From positions 1-64,000 of the forward strand of contig JAEZWW010000005.1 in NCBI GenBank assembly GCA_023442945.1: a stretch of DNA of 64,000 bases, given 5' to 3'. Made by a program: the position numbers and the translations under genes. How positions within the stretch are numbered: position 1 is the stretch's first letter; each line of letters begins with the position of its first letter. The notes beneath the pieces were generated by a model. That model worked only from the letters and a program-made list of their open reading frames with translations, was not told where the DNA came from and made no database searches. Positions 8,998 to 17,730 of this stretch are shown here, piece after piece. Source of the DNA: Pseudomonadota bacterium (GTDB taxonomy: Bacteria > Pseudomonadota > Gammaproteobacteria > Burkholderiales > Burkholderiaceae_C).

Positions 8998-9900
8998 ATG
9001 GAAACGCGGTGGATTCAGGATTTCGTGACCCTCACGGAAGTGCGCAACTTCACGCGGGCGGCCGAATTGCGCAACGTGTCGCAGGCCGCCTTCAGCCGGC
9101 GCATTCAGGCGCTGGAACAGTGGCTGGACACCACCCTGGTTGACCGCACCTGCTACCCGTTGCGCATCACCGAAGCCGGCGAGCGCTTTCGCCCCGCGGC
9201 CGTGGCCTTGCTGGACCAGATCGCCGACACCAAGGCCGACGTGGCTGGCCAGCAGTCGGGCAGCCGGCTCAAGGTGGCCTTGCCCTTTGCGCTGGCGGCG
9301 ACGCGCCTGGCCGGCTGGTGGCGCCACTGGTGCCCGGACCCGGACGTGCAGCTGCAGGTTGAGACGGGCAACGTGCACGACACCTTGCAAGCCTTGTCCG
9401 AAGGCCGGGTCGACTTGGTGATTGCCTACACCCACGCGTCCAGCCCGGCGCTGGCCGACGTCAGCCGCCACGACGTGCTGCGCCTGGGCAGCGAGCGGCT
9501 GCAGCCTTACGCTGCCGCGCGCGACGGCCAGCCGCTGCACGCCTTTCCGGGCACGCCCGTGCAACCCGTGCCTTTGCTGATGTACGCGCCCAGCGTCTAC
9601 TTCGCCCGCGTGGTCGACACCGTGCTGGACGGCACGGACGCGCGCGTCCACGGCTTTCCCGCGGTGGAGTCGGCCATGACCGATGTGCTGGCCAGCATGG
9701 CGCAGGAAGGCTTGGGCGTGGCGTGGCTGCCGGACAGCAGCTTTGTCGGCGGGCGCTACCCCGGTCTGGTTCCGTTGGGTGGCGGTCGCTGGTCGATCGA
9801 CATCGACATCGCGGCCTACCGCGTGAAGGCCAACAGCCGCCGCGTGCTGGAGCGCACCTGGGCGCGCTTGGTTAGCACGCCGGGTGACGTCGGGCGCTGA
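8998..9900 (+). CDS. LysR-family transcriptional regulator, probably of the dgdA-like gene
   Basis: 300 aa. The start METRWIQDFVTLTEVRN was chosen because the LysR winged helix-turn-helix begins there (FTRAAELRNVSQAAFSRRIQALE at about 18-40). In-frame codons upstream would only add a non-conserved leader. The effector-binding domain fills the rest, with the usual DLVIAY and GLGVAWLPDS segments. Divergent transcription from the decarboxylase-like gene with a LysR-type palindrome between them suggests that it controls that gene, as DgdR does in B. cepacia. The co-inducer is not readable from sequence. Confidence 0.88.
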   Translation: METRWIQDFVTLTEVRNFTRAAELRNVSQAAFSRRIQALEQWLDTTLVDRTCYPLRITEAGERFRPAAVALLDQIADTKADVAGQQSGSRLKVALPFALAATRLAGWWRHWCPDPDVQLQVETGNVHDTLQALSEGRVDLVIAYTHASSPALADVSRHDVLRLGSERLQPYAAARDGQPLHAFPGTPVQPVPLLMYAPSVYFARVVDTVLDGTDARVHGFPAVESAMTDVLASMAQEGLGVAWLPDSSFVGGRYPGLVPLGGGRWSIDIDIAAYRVKANSRRVLERTWARLVSTPGDVGR

Positions 9901-9954
9901 GCACTGCCGCGCCCGTTAGGATCGGCGCCGTCCCCGCTTTCATCACGCTCTCGC

Positions 9955-10905
9955 ATGCAGCACCTGCTCCAAGCCATCGACACGATGCCCCTCTGCACCG
10001 AGGCGCAGCGCCTATTCCACGGGCGCGGCGGCCGGTTTGTGGGGGAGGAGCAGTGGACGCTGGACGCGCTGCCGCCGGCGTTGGTGGTCACCAGCTTCCA
10101 GACGGTGACCGACGCGCAGCTGGCCGACATCGGCGCGCGCTTGCAGGCGCGTTGGGACGCGTTGGCCACCGGCACGCCGCTGACCTGGGTGTTCCAGTCG
10201 CGCGCGCCGGGCGGGCAGGCCGATACGCGGCTGATGGCGGGCACGCTGCCCGACCTGCACACTGCCGAGGAGGCCGGCGCGCGCTACCGCCTGCAGCTGC
10301 TGCGCGGGCAAAACCACGGCCTGTTTCTGGACATGGCGGAGGGGCGGCGTTGGGTGCGCGAACAGTGCGCGGCGCTGGCCGAGCGCGATGGCGGCGGGGC
10401 GCGTGTGCTCAACCTGTTCGCCTACACCTGCGCGTTTTCCGTCGTGGCCTTGCTGGGCGGCGCGGCGCAGGTCGTCAACATCGACATGGCGCGCGGCGCG
10501 CTGGTCGTGGGCCAGCAAAACCACCGGTTGAACGGGCTGCTGGGGCCAGGGCAGGGCAGCGCCAGCTTTCTGGCGCACGACATCTTCAGCACCTGGGGCA
10601 AGCTGAGCCGCGCCGGGCCGTACGACCTGGTGATCGTCGACCCGCCCAGCTACCAGAAGGGCAGCTTCATCGCGACCACGGACTACCCGCGCCTGATGCG
10701 CCGCCTGTCCGATCTGCTGGCGCCCGGCGGTCAGGCGCTGCTGTGCCTGAATGCGCCCGAGCTGGGCCCCGACTTCATTGACGAGGCGATGCGCGAACAA
10801 GCGCCCAGTCTGCAGCGCGTGGGCCGGCTGCCCAACCCGCCGGCGTTTGCCGACCGGGACGAAGCACGTTCGCTCAAGGTGATCGTGTACCGCGCGCCCG
10901 GCTGA
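9955..10905 (+). CDS. Class I SAM-dependent methyltransferase, RlmI/RlmK-like
   Basis: 316 aa. The SAM-binding core starts near residue 145 with VLNLFAYTCAFSV (motif I), then NIDMARGAL, and the catalytic-site motif DPPSYQKGSF, which is typical of the PF10672 family of 23S rRNA cytosine/guanine methyltransferases. The N-terminal 90 residues are not an obvious PUA domain, so this is a shorter relative rather than RlmI itself. An rRNA base is the likely target, by family. It stands alone: 55 bp after the LysR gene and convergent with ligD. Confidence 0.78.
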   Translation: MQHLLQAIDTMPLCTEAQRLFHGRGGRFVGEEQWTLDALPPALVVTSFQTVTDAQLADIGARLQARWDALATGTPLTWVFQSRAPGGQADTRLMAGTLPDLHTAEEAGARYRLQLLRGQNHGLFLDMAEGRRWVREQCAALAERDGGGARVLNLFAYTCAFSVVALLGGAAQVVNIDMARGALVVGQQNHRLNGLLGPGQGSASFLAHDIFSTWGKLSRAGPYDLVIVDPPSYQKGSFIATTDYPRLMRRLSDLLAPGGQALLCLNAPELGPDFIDEAMREQAPSLQRVGRLPNPPAFADRDEARSLKVIVYRAPG

Positions 10906-10915
10906 GCGCCGACCA

Positions 10916-13525
10916 TCAGCGCGACGCCTTCGCCAGCGTCTTCACCGCCGCACCGATGGCGCGCGCGGATGCGGCCCAGCCGTCCCATGGCGCGTTGCCA
11001 ATGTGCAGGCGCTCTTCGATGTTGCCCACCGTCCAGTGCGCGCCGCCGCTGACCCGGGCCAACTCGTCCCAGGCGATCGGCACCGACACGCCCATGCCGG
11101 GCCGCGCGCGCGCCGACCACGCCGCCACCGTCGTCGCCCCGCGGCCGTTGCGCAGGTAGTCCGGGTAGATGCGGCCGACGCGGTTCTTCGGCCCGCTGAT
11201 GGCGGTGAAGCGGTCCGGCATCAGGCGCGCCAGGTGCTCGGCCAACGCGCGGCTGAAGTCCTTGACCGCGTCCCAACTCTGCAGGCGCTTGATCGGCACC
11301 ACCACGTGCAAGCCCTTGCCGCCGCTGGTTTTCAGGAACGGCACCAGGCCCAGCTCGGTCAGCAGCGTGCGCGCCAGTTGGGCGGCTTCCTGCACCTGCG
11401 CCCAAGCCACGCCTTCGCCGGGGTCGAGGTCGAGCACGAAGCGGTCGGGCCGTTCAATCTTGTCGGCGGTGGCGTTCCAGGTGTGCAGCTCGACGGTGTT
11501 GAATTGCACCACCGCCAGCAGCGCGGCGGCGTTGTCGATCGCCAGCAGCGGCGCGTGGCCAGGGTCCAGTTCCGTGGGCAGCTGCGTCACGGCGGCGATC
11601 GGGCGCCCTTGCAGATGCTTCTGGAAGAACAGCTCGCCGTCCAGGCCATCGGGCGCGCGCAGCAGCGCGACTGGGCGGTCGGTCAGGTGCGGCTGGATCA
11701 GCGGCGCCACGGTGGCGTAGTAACGCGCCAGCGCCAGCTTGGTGGTGCCGCTCGCGGGGTCGATCACGCGCTCGGGGTGCGTCAACTGCTGGCCGTCGAG
11801 AGTGGGGGAGGCGGGCATGGTTGCTCCTTGTTTGGTAGCTGCCTGCGCAGGTGGTTGTAGGGCCAGAGGGCGATTCTTCTTTGAAACACCGGGTAATTCG
11901 ACTTTCCTTGCCGCCTTGTCCTCGCGCAGCCCCAGGAACACGGCCTGCCGCACGTGACCCTGCGGCGTCAGCCCCGCGTGGCGCACCTGGGCGACCAGAT
12001 CGGGCGCCACCCATTGCACCCGGCCCGGCACTTTATCGACCGGCGCCAGCGGGCTGGTGGCGCGCGTCAGCGGGGCCAGACGACGCTGCAACGCCGCCAG
12101 CGTCGCGCCAGAAAACCCGCTGCCGACGTTTCCGGCCCAGCGCAGCCGGCCCTGGTCGTCGTGCGCGGCCAGCACGAGCGCGCCCAGGGCGCTGCGCGTA
12201 CCCTGACCGCTGGTGAAGCCAGCGACGACGAATTCGTCGCTCTGCTGGCACTTCAGCTTGATCCAGTCGCCCGAGCGGCCGGCGCGGTAAGGCGCGTCCA
12301 GCCGCTTGCCAATCAGCCCTTCCAACCCCATTCGGCAGGCGCTGTCCAGCAGGCTGGCGGGGTCGCCGGGCAGCACGGCAGACAGGCGCACCGGGCCTGC
12401 GCTGGGCAGGAGGGCGGCTTCGAGGGCAGCGCGGCGCTCGGCCAGCGGCCGGGCCGACTGGTCCACGCCGCACAGCCAGGGCGCGTCGAACAGGTAGAGC
12501 ACCAGATCGCCCGCGCGCCGCTCATCGAACCCGCGCTGCAGCGCGGCAAAGTCGGGCACGCCGTCGTCGTTCGGCATGACAACCTCGCCATCCAGCCAGC
12601 TGCCGGGCAGCTTCAGCGCGGCGACGGCTTGCGCCAGCGCGGGCATGCGCGCCGTCCAGTCCAGGCCGTTGCGGGTGATCAGGCGCACGGCGCCCGCAGC
12701 GTCCACACGCGCCAGCAGACGGTAGCCGTCGAACTTCATCTCCCACTGCCAGTCGGCGGGGTTGGCAGGGGGCGCTTCGACCAACTGGGCGAGCTCGGGC
12801 GACAGCATGTCGGGCAGCGGCGCGATGGTTGGCGCCGGGACGCTGCGTCGACGCCCAGCCGAGGGGGGCGCTTGCGGTGCGGGTGAGGGCGAAGACGGCT
12901 GCGCAGATGGACTCAGCCCGCGCGCTGCGGCCGGTGGAGACGCCCGCGCCGGCCCCGGCGCCTTGGTTGCAGCGTCGCTGGCCGGCCCGACCGAATCGGG
13001 CAGCGCGGCGGTCACATCGAATGCGCTGACTGGGCGCGCTTCGGCGTCGCGGTCTTTGATCAGCAGCCACGGCGGCTGGCGCGCCTCGGGGTCTTTCAGC
13101 CGCACCAGCGCCCAGCGCCCGCGCAACTTGACGCCGTGCAAGTCGAACTTGATGTGCCCTTGGACGAAGTCCTGCGCCGGGTCGCCCACCGGCGCCCAGG
13201 TCCCGCGGTCCCACACGATGACGCGGCCGCTGCCGTACTGGCCGGGCGGGATCTGGCCTTCGAAGTCGTTGTAGGCGATGGGGTGGTCTTCGACCTGCAC
13301 GGCCAGGCGTTTGTCGGCCGGGTCCAGGCTGGGGCCTTTGGGCACGGCCCAGCTGTGCATGGTGCCGGCCCATTCCAGCCGCAGGTCGTAGTGCAGGCGG
13401 CTGGCCCAGTGCTTCTGGATGACGTAGCGCAGGCCGGCGGCGGTAGGGCCGGCGACGGTGCCTTCGGGCTCGGGTGTGCGCTCAAAATTGCGCTTGGCGC
13501 GGTAGGGCCGCAGCGCGTCCGGCAT
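10916..13525 (-). CDS. ligD: Multidomain ATP-dependent DNA ligase LigD (3'-phosphoesterase, ligase, polymerase)
   Basis: 869 aa from MPDALRPYRAKRNFERTPEPEG. I prefer this ATG because LigD homologues begin here; the 62 codons open upstream run over a repeat copy and the end of ku. Order: 3'-phosphoesterase domain (about 30-165, HYDLRLEWAGTMHSWAVPKG), Pro/Ala linker, ligase domain with nucleotidylated Lys264 in KFDGYR, OB fold, then a C-terminal primase-like polymerase domain (FVLDLDPGEG, TSGGKGLHVVVPI). With Ku it performs bacterial non-homologous end joining. The linker before the polymerase domain (about 549-565, KNRPLALQPPAQAAT) is encoded by an in-frame dispersed repeat, followed by an internal Shine-Dalgarno and Met at 11818. 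Confidence 0.93.
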   Translation of the reverse strand: MPDALRPYRAKRNFERTPEPEGTVAGPTAAGLRYVIQKHWASRLHYDLRLEWAGTMHSWAVPKGPSLDPADKRLAVQVEDHPIAYNDFEGQIPPGQYGSGRVIVWDRGTWAPVGDPAQDFVQGHIKFDLHGVKLRGRWALVRLKDPEARQPPWLLIKDRDAEARPVSAFDVTAALPDSVGPASDAATKAPGPARASPPAAARGLSPSAQPSSPSPAPQAPPSAGRRRSVPAPTIAPLPDMLSPELAQLVEAPPANPADWQWEMKFDGYRLLARVDAAGAVRLITRNGLDWTARMPALAQAVAALKLPGSWLDGEVVMPNDDGVPDFAALQRGFDERRAGDLVLYLFDAPWLCGVDQSARPLAERRAALEAALLPSAGPVRLSAVLPGDPASLLDSACRMGLEGLIGKRLDAPYRAGRSGDWIKLKCQQSDEFVVAGFTSGQGTRSALGALVLAAHDDQGRLRWAGNVGSGFSGATLAALQRRLAPLTRATSPLAPVDKVPGRVQWVAPDLVAQVRHAGLTPQGHVRQAVFLGLREDKAARKVELPGVSKKNRPLALQPPAQAATKQGATMPASPTLDGQQLTHPERVIDPASGTTKLALARYYATVAPLIQPHLTDRPVALLRAPDGLDGELFFQKHLQGRPIAAVTQLPTELDPGHAPLLAIDNAAALLAVVQFNTVELHTWNATADKIERPDRFVLDLDPGEGVAWAQVQEAAQLARTLLTELGLVPFLKTSGGKGLHVVVPIKRLQSWDAVKDFSRALAEHLARLMPDRFTAISGPKNRVGRIYPDYLRNGRGATTVAAWSARARPGMGVSVPIAWDELARVSGGAHWTVGNIEERLHIGNAPWDGWAASARAIGAAVKTLAKASR
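11816..11828 (-). promoter_or_regulatory. Internal Shine-Dalgarno and ATG inside ligD, before the polymerase domain
   Basis: On the minus strand AGGAG (11824-11828) stands 5 bases before an in-frame ATG (11816-11818). Initiation here would yield a separate 300-aa polymerase domain beginning MPASPTLDGQQLTHPERV. The layout repeat, SD, ATG resembles the leader of metY in this window. Use of this start is inference. Confidence 0.45.
11831..11886 (-). repeat. Dispersed repeat family 1, copy 2 (in frame inside ligD)
   Basis: Contains GCCTGCGCAGGTGGTTGTAG and then GGCCAGAGGGCGATT, a near-complete copy in reverse orientation. It is translated in ligD as KNRPLALQPPAQAAT, between the ligase and polymerase domains. 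Confidence 0.88.
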
Positions 13526-13530
13526 GTCTT

Positions 13531-13605
13531 TTGCTATCGAAAGAGAAGCTGGTTGCGCAGGTGGTTCTAGGGCAGAAGGGCGATTTGACTTGAAATCGCC
13601 CTTCG
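13531..13605 (-). repeat. Dispersed repeat family 1, copy 3, with strong hairpin, between ku and ligD
   Basis: Reverse-orientation copy whose inner end (TTGCTATCGAAAGAGAAGCT) lies directly before the preferred ligD ATG. Its outer end forms a perfect 12-bp stem (13575-13586 with 13593-13604, loop GACTTG). There is no T run, so it is not a standard terminator. Confidence 0.85.
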
Positions 13606-13649
13606 CCGGCGCACGGCGCTTCGGCTGCGGGGCCGTGGACCCCAGCGCC

Positions 13650-14588
13650 TCAGGCGCGCTTGCGTGGCGCGCGCGGCTTGGCTTTGGCGGGGGGCGCTTC
13701 GGGCTCGCCATCGTCGTCCTTGTCCTTCGCGCCGCCTTGCAGGCTGCGCTTGAGCAGCTCGGTCAGGTCGATGATCTCGGCGCCCGGCTTGGCGCTGCCA
13801 CCCTCGGTGGCCGGCGCCACTTTCTCGACGCTCTTGACCTCGCCCGACTCGGCCTTCTGGCGCACCAGACGCATGATCTCGTCGCGGAAGGAATCGCGGA
13901 ATTCGTCCGCGTCCCACGGCGCCGTCATCTCCTCGATCAATTGGCGCGCCATCTTCAGCTCGCCCTCTTTCAAACCCGCCGCCTTTACGCCGGCCGGCGG
14001 CAGCTTCAGCGCTTCAAACGAACGGATCTCGCCGCCCCAGCGCAGCAGGTTCAGGATCAGCGCCGGCCCGCTGGGCACCAGCACGGCCAGGTGCTGCTTG
14101 GTCTGGATCACCACGCGGGCCACGCCGACGCGCTCGGTCTCCAGCAGCGCCTCGCGCAGCAGGGCATAAACCTTCTCGCCGCGGTTGATGGGCGCCAGGT
14201 AGTACGGGCGCTCCAGGTAGACAAACGGGATCTCGCTGGCGTGGATGAAGCTTTCGATCTCGATCGTCTGCGTGGTCTTGGGGAAGGCCGCCTTGATCTC
14301 GTCCGCGCTCAGCACCACGTACTGGCCGTCTTCCACTTCCACGCCTTTGACGATGTCGGCCGCAGCAATCTCCTTGCCGGTCTTTTTGTTGATGCGCTTG
14401 TAGCCCACCGGCTCCATGGTGCGGCGGTCCAGCCAGTCGAAGTCGACGCCGCCGCTGGTTGTCGCGGTGTACAGCGCGACGGGGATGTGGACCAGCCCGA
14501 AGCTGATCGCGCCCTTCCACACCACCCGCGCCTGGGCGCGGGGCGTGGCGTCGTCTTCGTCGGTGGTGGTGGCGGGGGTCTTGGGCAT
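13650..14588 (-). CDS. ku: Non-homologous end joining protein Ku
   Basis: 312 aa, the DNA end-binding partner of LigD. The Ku core runs from about residue 22 (VVWKGAISFGLVHIPVALY) through GYKRINKKTGKEI, YYLAPINRGEKVYALLREAL and ARVVIQTKQHLAVLVP to about 260. A lysine-, proline- and acid-rich tail (KDKDDDGEPEAPPAKAKPRAPRKRA) extends it; such basic tails occur in other bacterial Ku proteins and may contact DNA or LigD. It lies upstream of ligD on the same strand with a 124-bp gap holding a repeat copy, so the two are probably co-transcribed. Confidence 0.96.
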   Translation of the reverse strand: MPKTPATTTDEDDATPRAQARVVWKGAISFGLVHIPVALYTATTSGGVDFDWLDRRTMEPVGYKRINKKTGKEIAAADIVKGVEVEDGQYVVLSADEIKAAFPKTTQTIEIESFIHASEIPFVYLERPYYLAPINRGEKVYALLREALLETERVGVARVVIQTKQHLAVLVPSGPALILNLLRWGGEIRSFEALKLPPAGVKAAGLKEGELKMARQLIEEMTAPWDADEFRDSFRDEIMRLVRQKAESGEVKSVEKVAPATEGGSAKPGAEIIDLTELLKRSLQGGAKDKDDDGEPEAPPAKAKPRAPRKRA

Positions 14589-14685
14589 GGCTTGCGGTGC
14601 GCGGCCGGCTGAACGGGGAACTTTCAGCTTAGGCCGGCACGCCGCGCCCAGCTGTAGGACGGCGCCGGGCCTGGCCGCCGCGCGG

Positions 14686-15453
14686 TCAGCAGCTGGGCTT
14701 GCCGCTCCGGTGGTTGATGGCGCCGTGGGCGATCAGCAGCTTTTGCATGTCGGGGTAGCCGTTGTCGCAGGCAAAGCTCAGCGCGCTCTGGTCCTTGACC
14801 TTGGACACGAGGTTCAAGTCGGCCCCTTCGGCGATGAAGTACTTCACCGTGTCCATGCGGTTGTTGCTGGCGGCGACCATGACGAAGGTTTCGCCCTCCC
14901 GGTCGCTTTTCTGGTCGTTGATCTGGATGTCGTCCTTCAGCAGCGCGCGCGACTTCTTCACCAGGGCCACGCTGTTGCCCAGCACGGCCGACTTGAACAC
15001 GTTGAACACGTCGCCGCGGTCGGTGGCGCGCAGGTTGGCGCCGCGCGCAACCAGCAGGTCGAACATGTCCTCGTAGCCGATGAAGGCGGCCCAGCCCAAC
15101 GCGGTCTGGCCCTGGCTGGCTTCGTCCTTGGCTTCGATGTTTTGGCCGGCGTCCAGCATGCGTTTGACGGTGGCGGTGTCGCCGCGCTTGACGGCGTCGA
15201 ACCAGGCGGCGTCGGGCCCGGTGGAGGGCTTGCCGTAGAAGACGCGGTGCGGCAGCTTCTTGGCGTTGGCGATCTCTTCCATCTGCGCCTGCGTCAGGCG
15301 CCAGCCGCTGGCGGCCGGGGCGGCGGTCGATGCCGCGGTGGACGGCGCGGTGCTGGCACGCGGCGAGGTGCCAGCGCCGCCACAGGCGCTGAGGGCAAGG
15401 GCCAGGCCCAGGGCGATGGCGCTGGGGGCGAGATGGCGGAGAGTGGGCGGCAT
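14686..15453 (-). CDS. Ankyrin-repeat lipoprotein
   Basis: 255 aa from MPPTLRHLAPS, chosen because it places a lipoprotein signal peptide (LALALSAC, lipidated Cys near 23) at the N-terminus; upstream codons in frame are not needed. After a Ser/Thr/Ala-rich spacer come about four ankyrin units, for example VKRGDTATVKRMLDAGQNIE, GQTALGWAAFIGYEDMFDLL and ALSFACDNGYPDMQKLLIAHGA. Ankyrin repeats bind proteins, and the lipid anchor places this in the inner or outer membrane facing the periplasm. No partner is evident. It follows the EVE gene in the same direction, 148 bp apart. Confidence 0.8.
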   Translation of the reverse strand: MPPTLRHLAPSAIALGLALALSACGGAGTSPRASTAPSTAASTAAPAASGWRLTQAQMEEIANAKKLPHRVFYGKPSTGPDAAWFDAVKRGDTATVKRMLDAGQNIEAKDEASQGQTALGWAAFIGYEDMFDLLVARGANLRATDRGDVFNVFKSAVLGNSVALVKKSRALLKDDIQINDQKSDREGETFVMVAASNNRMDTVKYFIAEGADLNLVSKVKDQSALSFACDNGYPDMQKLLIAHGAINHRSGKPSC

Positions 15454-15601
15454 GCAGGCTCCAAAAAAGCGGGTCGATGCCGCCGAAAATACCCGATGGA
15501 GCATGCATTGCGCGTCAGCCAAGGGCGCAAATGCCGGGAGCGCCAGGGCGTGGCCCCGCGCGGGCGGTCTTGCGCAGTGGGGCGACGCGTGGCGCAGCGC
15601 C

Positions 15602-16111
<510 letters not shown>

Positions 16112-16218
16112 GGGCGCATTGTGCGCGCCCAGTGCGAGCGGCGGGACCCGCGGCGCACCGCCTGTGCGGGCGGGCGCCTCCCGCGCGCGCCAAGCTCGCC
16201 GACAGGTGGTTCAGGGGG

Positions 16219-16282
16219 TTTTCAAGGAAAATCGGCCGCTGGCCCTACAACCATCTGCGCGACCAGCTATTCAAAGTATAGC
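16219..16282 (+). repeat. Dispersed repeat family 1, copy 4
   Basis: Forward copy with AATCGGCCGCTGGCCCTACA, then CCATCTGCGCGACCAGCTAT and TATAGC. It lies between the aminotransferase stop and the EVE gene, its GCTAT end 17 bp from the aminotransferase stop codon. Confidence 0.9.
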
Positions 16283-16298
16283 GTTCTGGCGCTGCTTT

Positions 16299-17468
16299 TT
16301 ACAGCTTGGCCAGCCGCGCCAGCGCCGCGCGCAAGGTGTCGTCCTTCTTGGCGAAACAAAAGCGCACCACTTTCTGGTCGAACCCGTTGCCGTAGAAGGC
16401 CGACAGCGGGATGGCGGCGACGCCGATTTCGCGCGTCAGCCACTGGCAGAAGTCGGCTTCGCTCAAATCGCGCTCAGGCACGCCCAAACCGTCGATGGCG
16501 ACGCACTGGAAGTACGTGCCTTCGCAGGGCAGCAGGCGGAACTTGGTCGACGCCAGTCCTTGGCGGAACAGGTCGCGCTTGGCGGCGTAGAAGGCGGGCA
16601 GGTCGACGTAGGGCGCCGGGTCGTGCAGGTAGCGCGCCAGGCCGTGCTGCATGGGCGTGTTGACGGTGAACACGTTGAACTGGTGCACCTTGCGGAATTC
16701 TGCCGTCAGCGCCGCGGGCGCGGCGACGTAGCCGACCTTCCAGCCCGTCACGTGGAAGGTCTTGCCGAAGCTGCTGATGATGAAGCTGCGCGCGGCCAGG
16801 CCCGGGTAACGCGCGACGCTTTCGTGCTGCAGCGGGGCAAACACCATGTGCTCGTACACCTCGTCGCTGATGACCAGCACATTGGTCGGCGCCAGCAGCG
16901 CGTCCAGGCGCTGCATGTCGGCCGGCGACCAGACGGTGCCACTGGGGTTGTGCGGCGAATTGATCAGGATGGCGCGCGTGCGCGGGCTGAGCGCTGCGGC
17001 GATCTTGTCGAAGTCCGGCCGGAAGGTGCCGGGTGTCAGCGGCACGCGCACCACGGTGGCGCCGGTCAGCTCGATGTTCGGCACGTAGCTGTCGTAGCAG
17101 GGCTCGAGCACGATGACTTCGTCGCCTGGGCCGGCGCAGCACAGGATGGCCGTCAGGATCGCCTGCGTGGCGCCGGCGGTCACGGTGATCTCGCTGCCCG
17201 CGTCGTAGGCGCGGCCGTATTGGGCCTGGATCTTGCCGGCAATCGCCTCGCGCAGCACCGGCACGCCGGTCATCGGCGGGTACTGGTTCAGGCCTTCGCG
17301 CATGGCGTTGTTCACGCCGTCCACCAGCTTCGGGTCGCAGTCGAAATCGGGGAAGCCCTGGCCCAGATTCACCGCCTGGTGCTCGGTGGCCAGCGCCGAC
17401 ATCACGGTGAAGATGGTGGTGCCCACGTTCGGCAGCCGGGAAGGAAAAATAGGCGTCGTCGTCGTCAT
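16299..17468 (-). CDS. PLP-dependent aminotransferase, methionine aminotransferase (YbdL)-like
   Basis: 389 aa, fold type I class I aminotransferase. The protein tracks E. coli YbdL along its length: LPNVGTTIFTVMSALA at the start, LGQGFPDFD, YPPMTGVPVLREAIA, SPHNPSGTVW, the PLP lysine Lys236 in ISSFGKTFHVTGWK, and CEGTYF near the C-terminus. YbdL prefers methionine, then histidine and phenylalanine; the exact substrate here is not proven. Gene context (CysB-like regulator upstream on the same strand, 262 bp away) would fit sulfur amino-acid metabolism but is weak evidence. Confidence 0.87.
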   Translation of the reverse strand: MTTTTPIFPSRLPNVGTTIFTVMSALATEHQAVNLGQGFPDFDCDPKLVDGVNNAMREGLNQYPPMTGVPVLREAIAGKIQAQYGRAYDAGSEITVTAGATQAILTAILCCAGPGDEVIVLEPCYDSYVPNIELTGATVVRVPLTPGTFRPDFDKIAAALSPRTRAILINSPHNPSGTVWSPADMQRLDALLAPTNVLVISDEVYEHMVFAPLQHESVARYPGLAARSFIISSFGKTFHVTGWKVGYVAAPAALTAEFRKVHQFNVFTVNTPMQHGLARYLHDPAPYVDLPAFYAAKRDLFRQGLASTKFRLLPCEGTYFQCVAIDGLGVPERDLSEADFCQWLTREIGVAAIPLSAFYGNGFDQKVVRFCFAKKDDTLRAALARLAKL

Positions 17469-17494
17469 CGGAATCGCGAGAGGTGAAAAGGTGT

Positions 17495-17558
17495 TTTACA
17501 AACGAAATCGCCGTCCAGCCCTAGGGGGACTTGCGCGGCCAGCTAGAAAATTAAGAGC
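17495..17558 (+). repeat. Dispersed repeat family 1, copy 5
   Basis: Diverged forward copy: GAAATCGCCGTCCAGCCCTA, GGGGGACTTGCGCGGCCAGC, then TAGAAAATTAAGAGCA. It lies upstream of the aminotransferase, between it and the CysB-like gene. Confidence 0.8.
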
Positions 17559-17649
17559 ATGAGGGCGTTGGCAACGCACCGACGCCCGCAGTGCACGTCA
17601 GCGCCGCACACCCCCAAAACCAGCAAACGCCGTCGCCGCACCTGCGGCG

Positions 17650-17730
17650 GCGACTGGCGTTGTCCCCCCTCCCGAAGCGCGCAGCGCGAAGAGAGAGGGG
17701 GGAAGGCGCGTCAGCGCCACAGGGGGGAGC
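17650..17730 (-). repeat. Dispersed repeat family 2, copy A (3' end of the cysB-like gene)
   Basis: Read on the minus strand from the stop codon: CCCCCCTGTGGCGCTGACGC, GCCTTCC, a C-rich arm, a loop rich in GCGC, and a G-rich arm GGGAGGGGGG. The C- and G-runs can pair into a long stem. It abuts the stop at 17731. Copies B and C sit at stop codons in the same relation. Confidence 0.8.

Noticed and set aside
13526..13711. Longer LigD N-terminus (62 extra codons)
   Set aside because: It would translate a repeat copy and overlap ku, and the extra residues do not belong to the LigD family.
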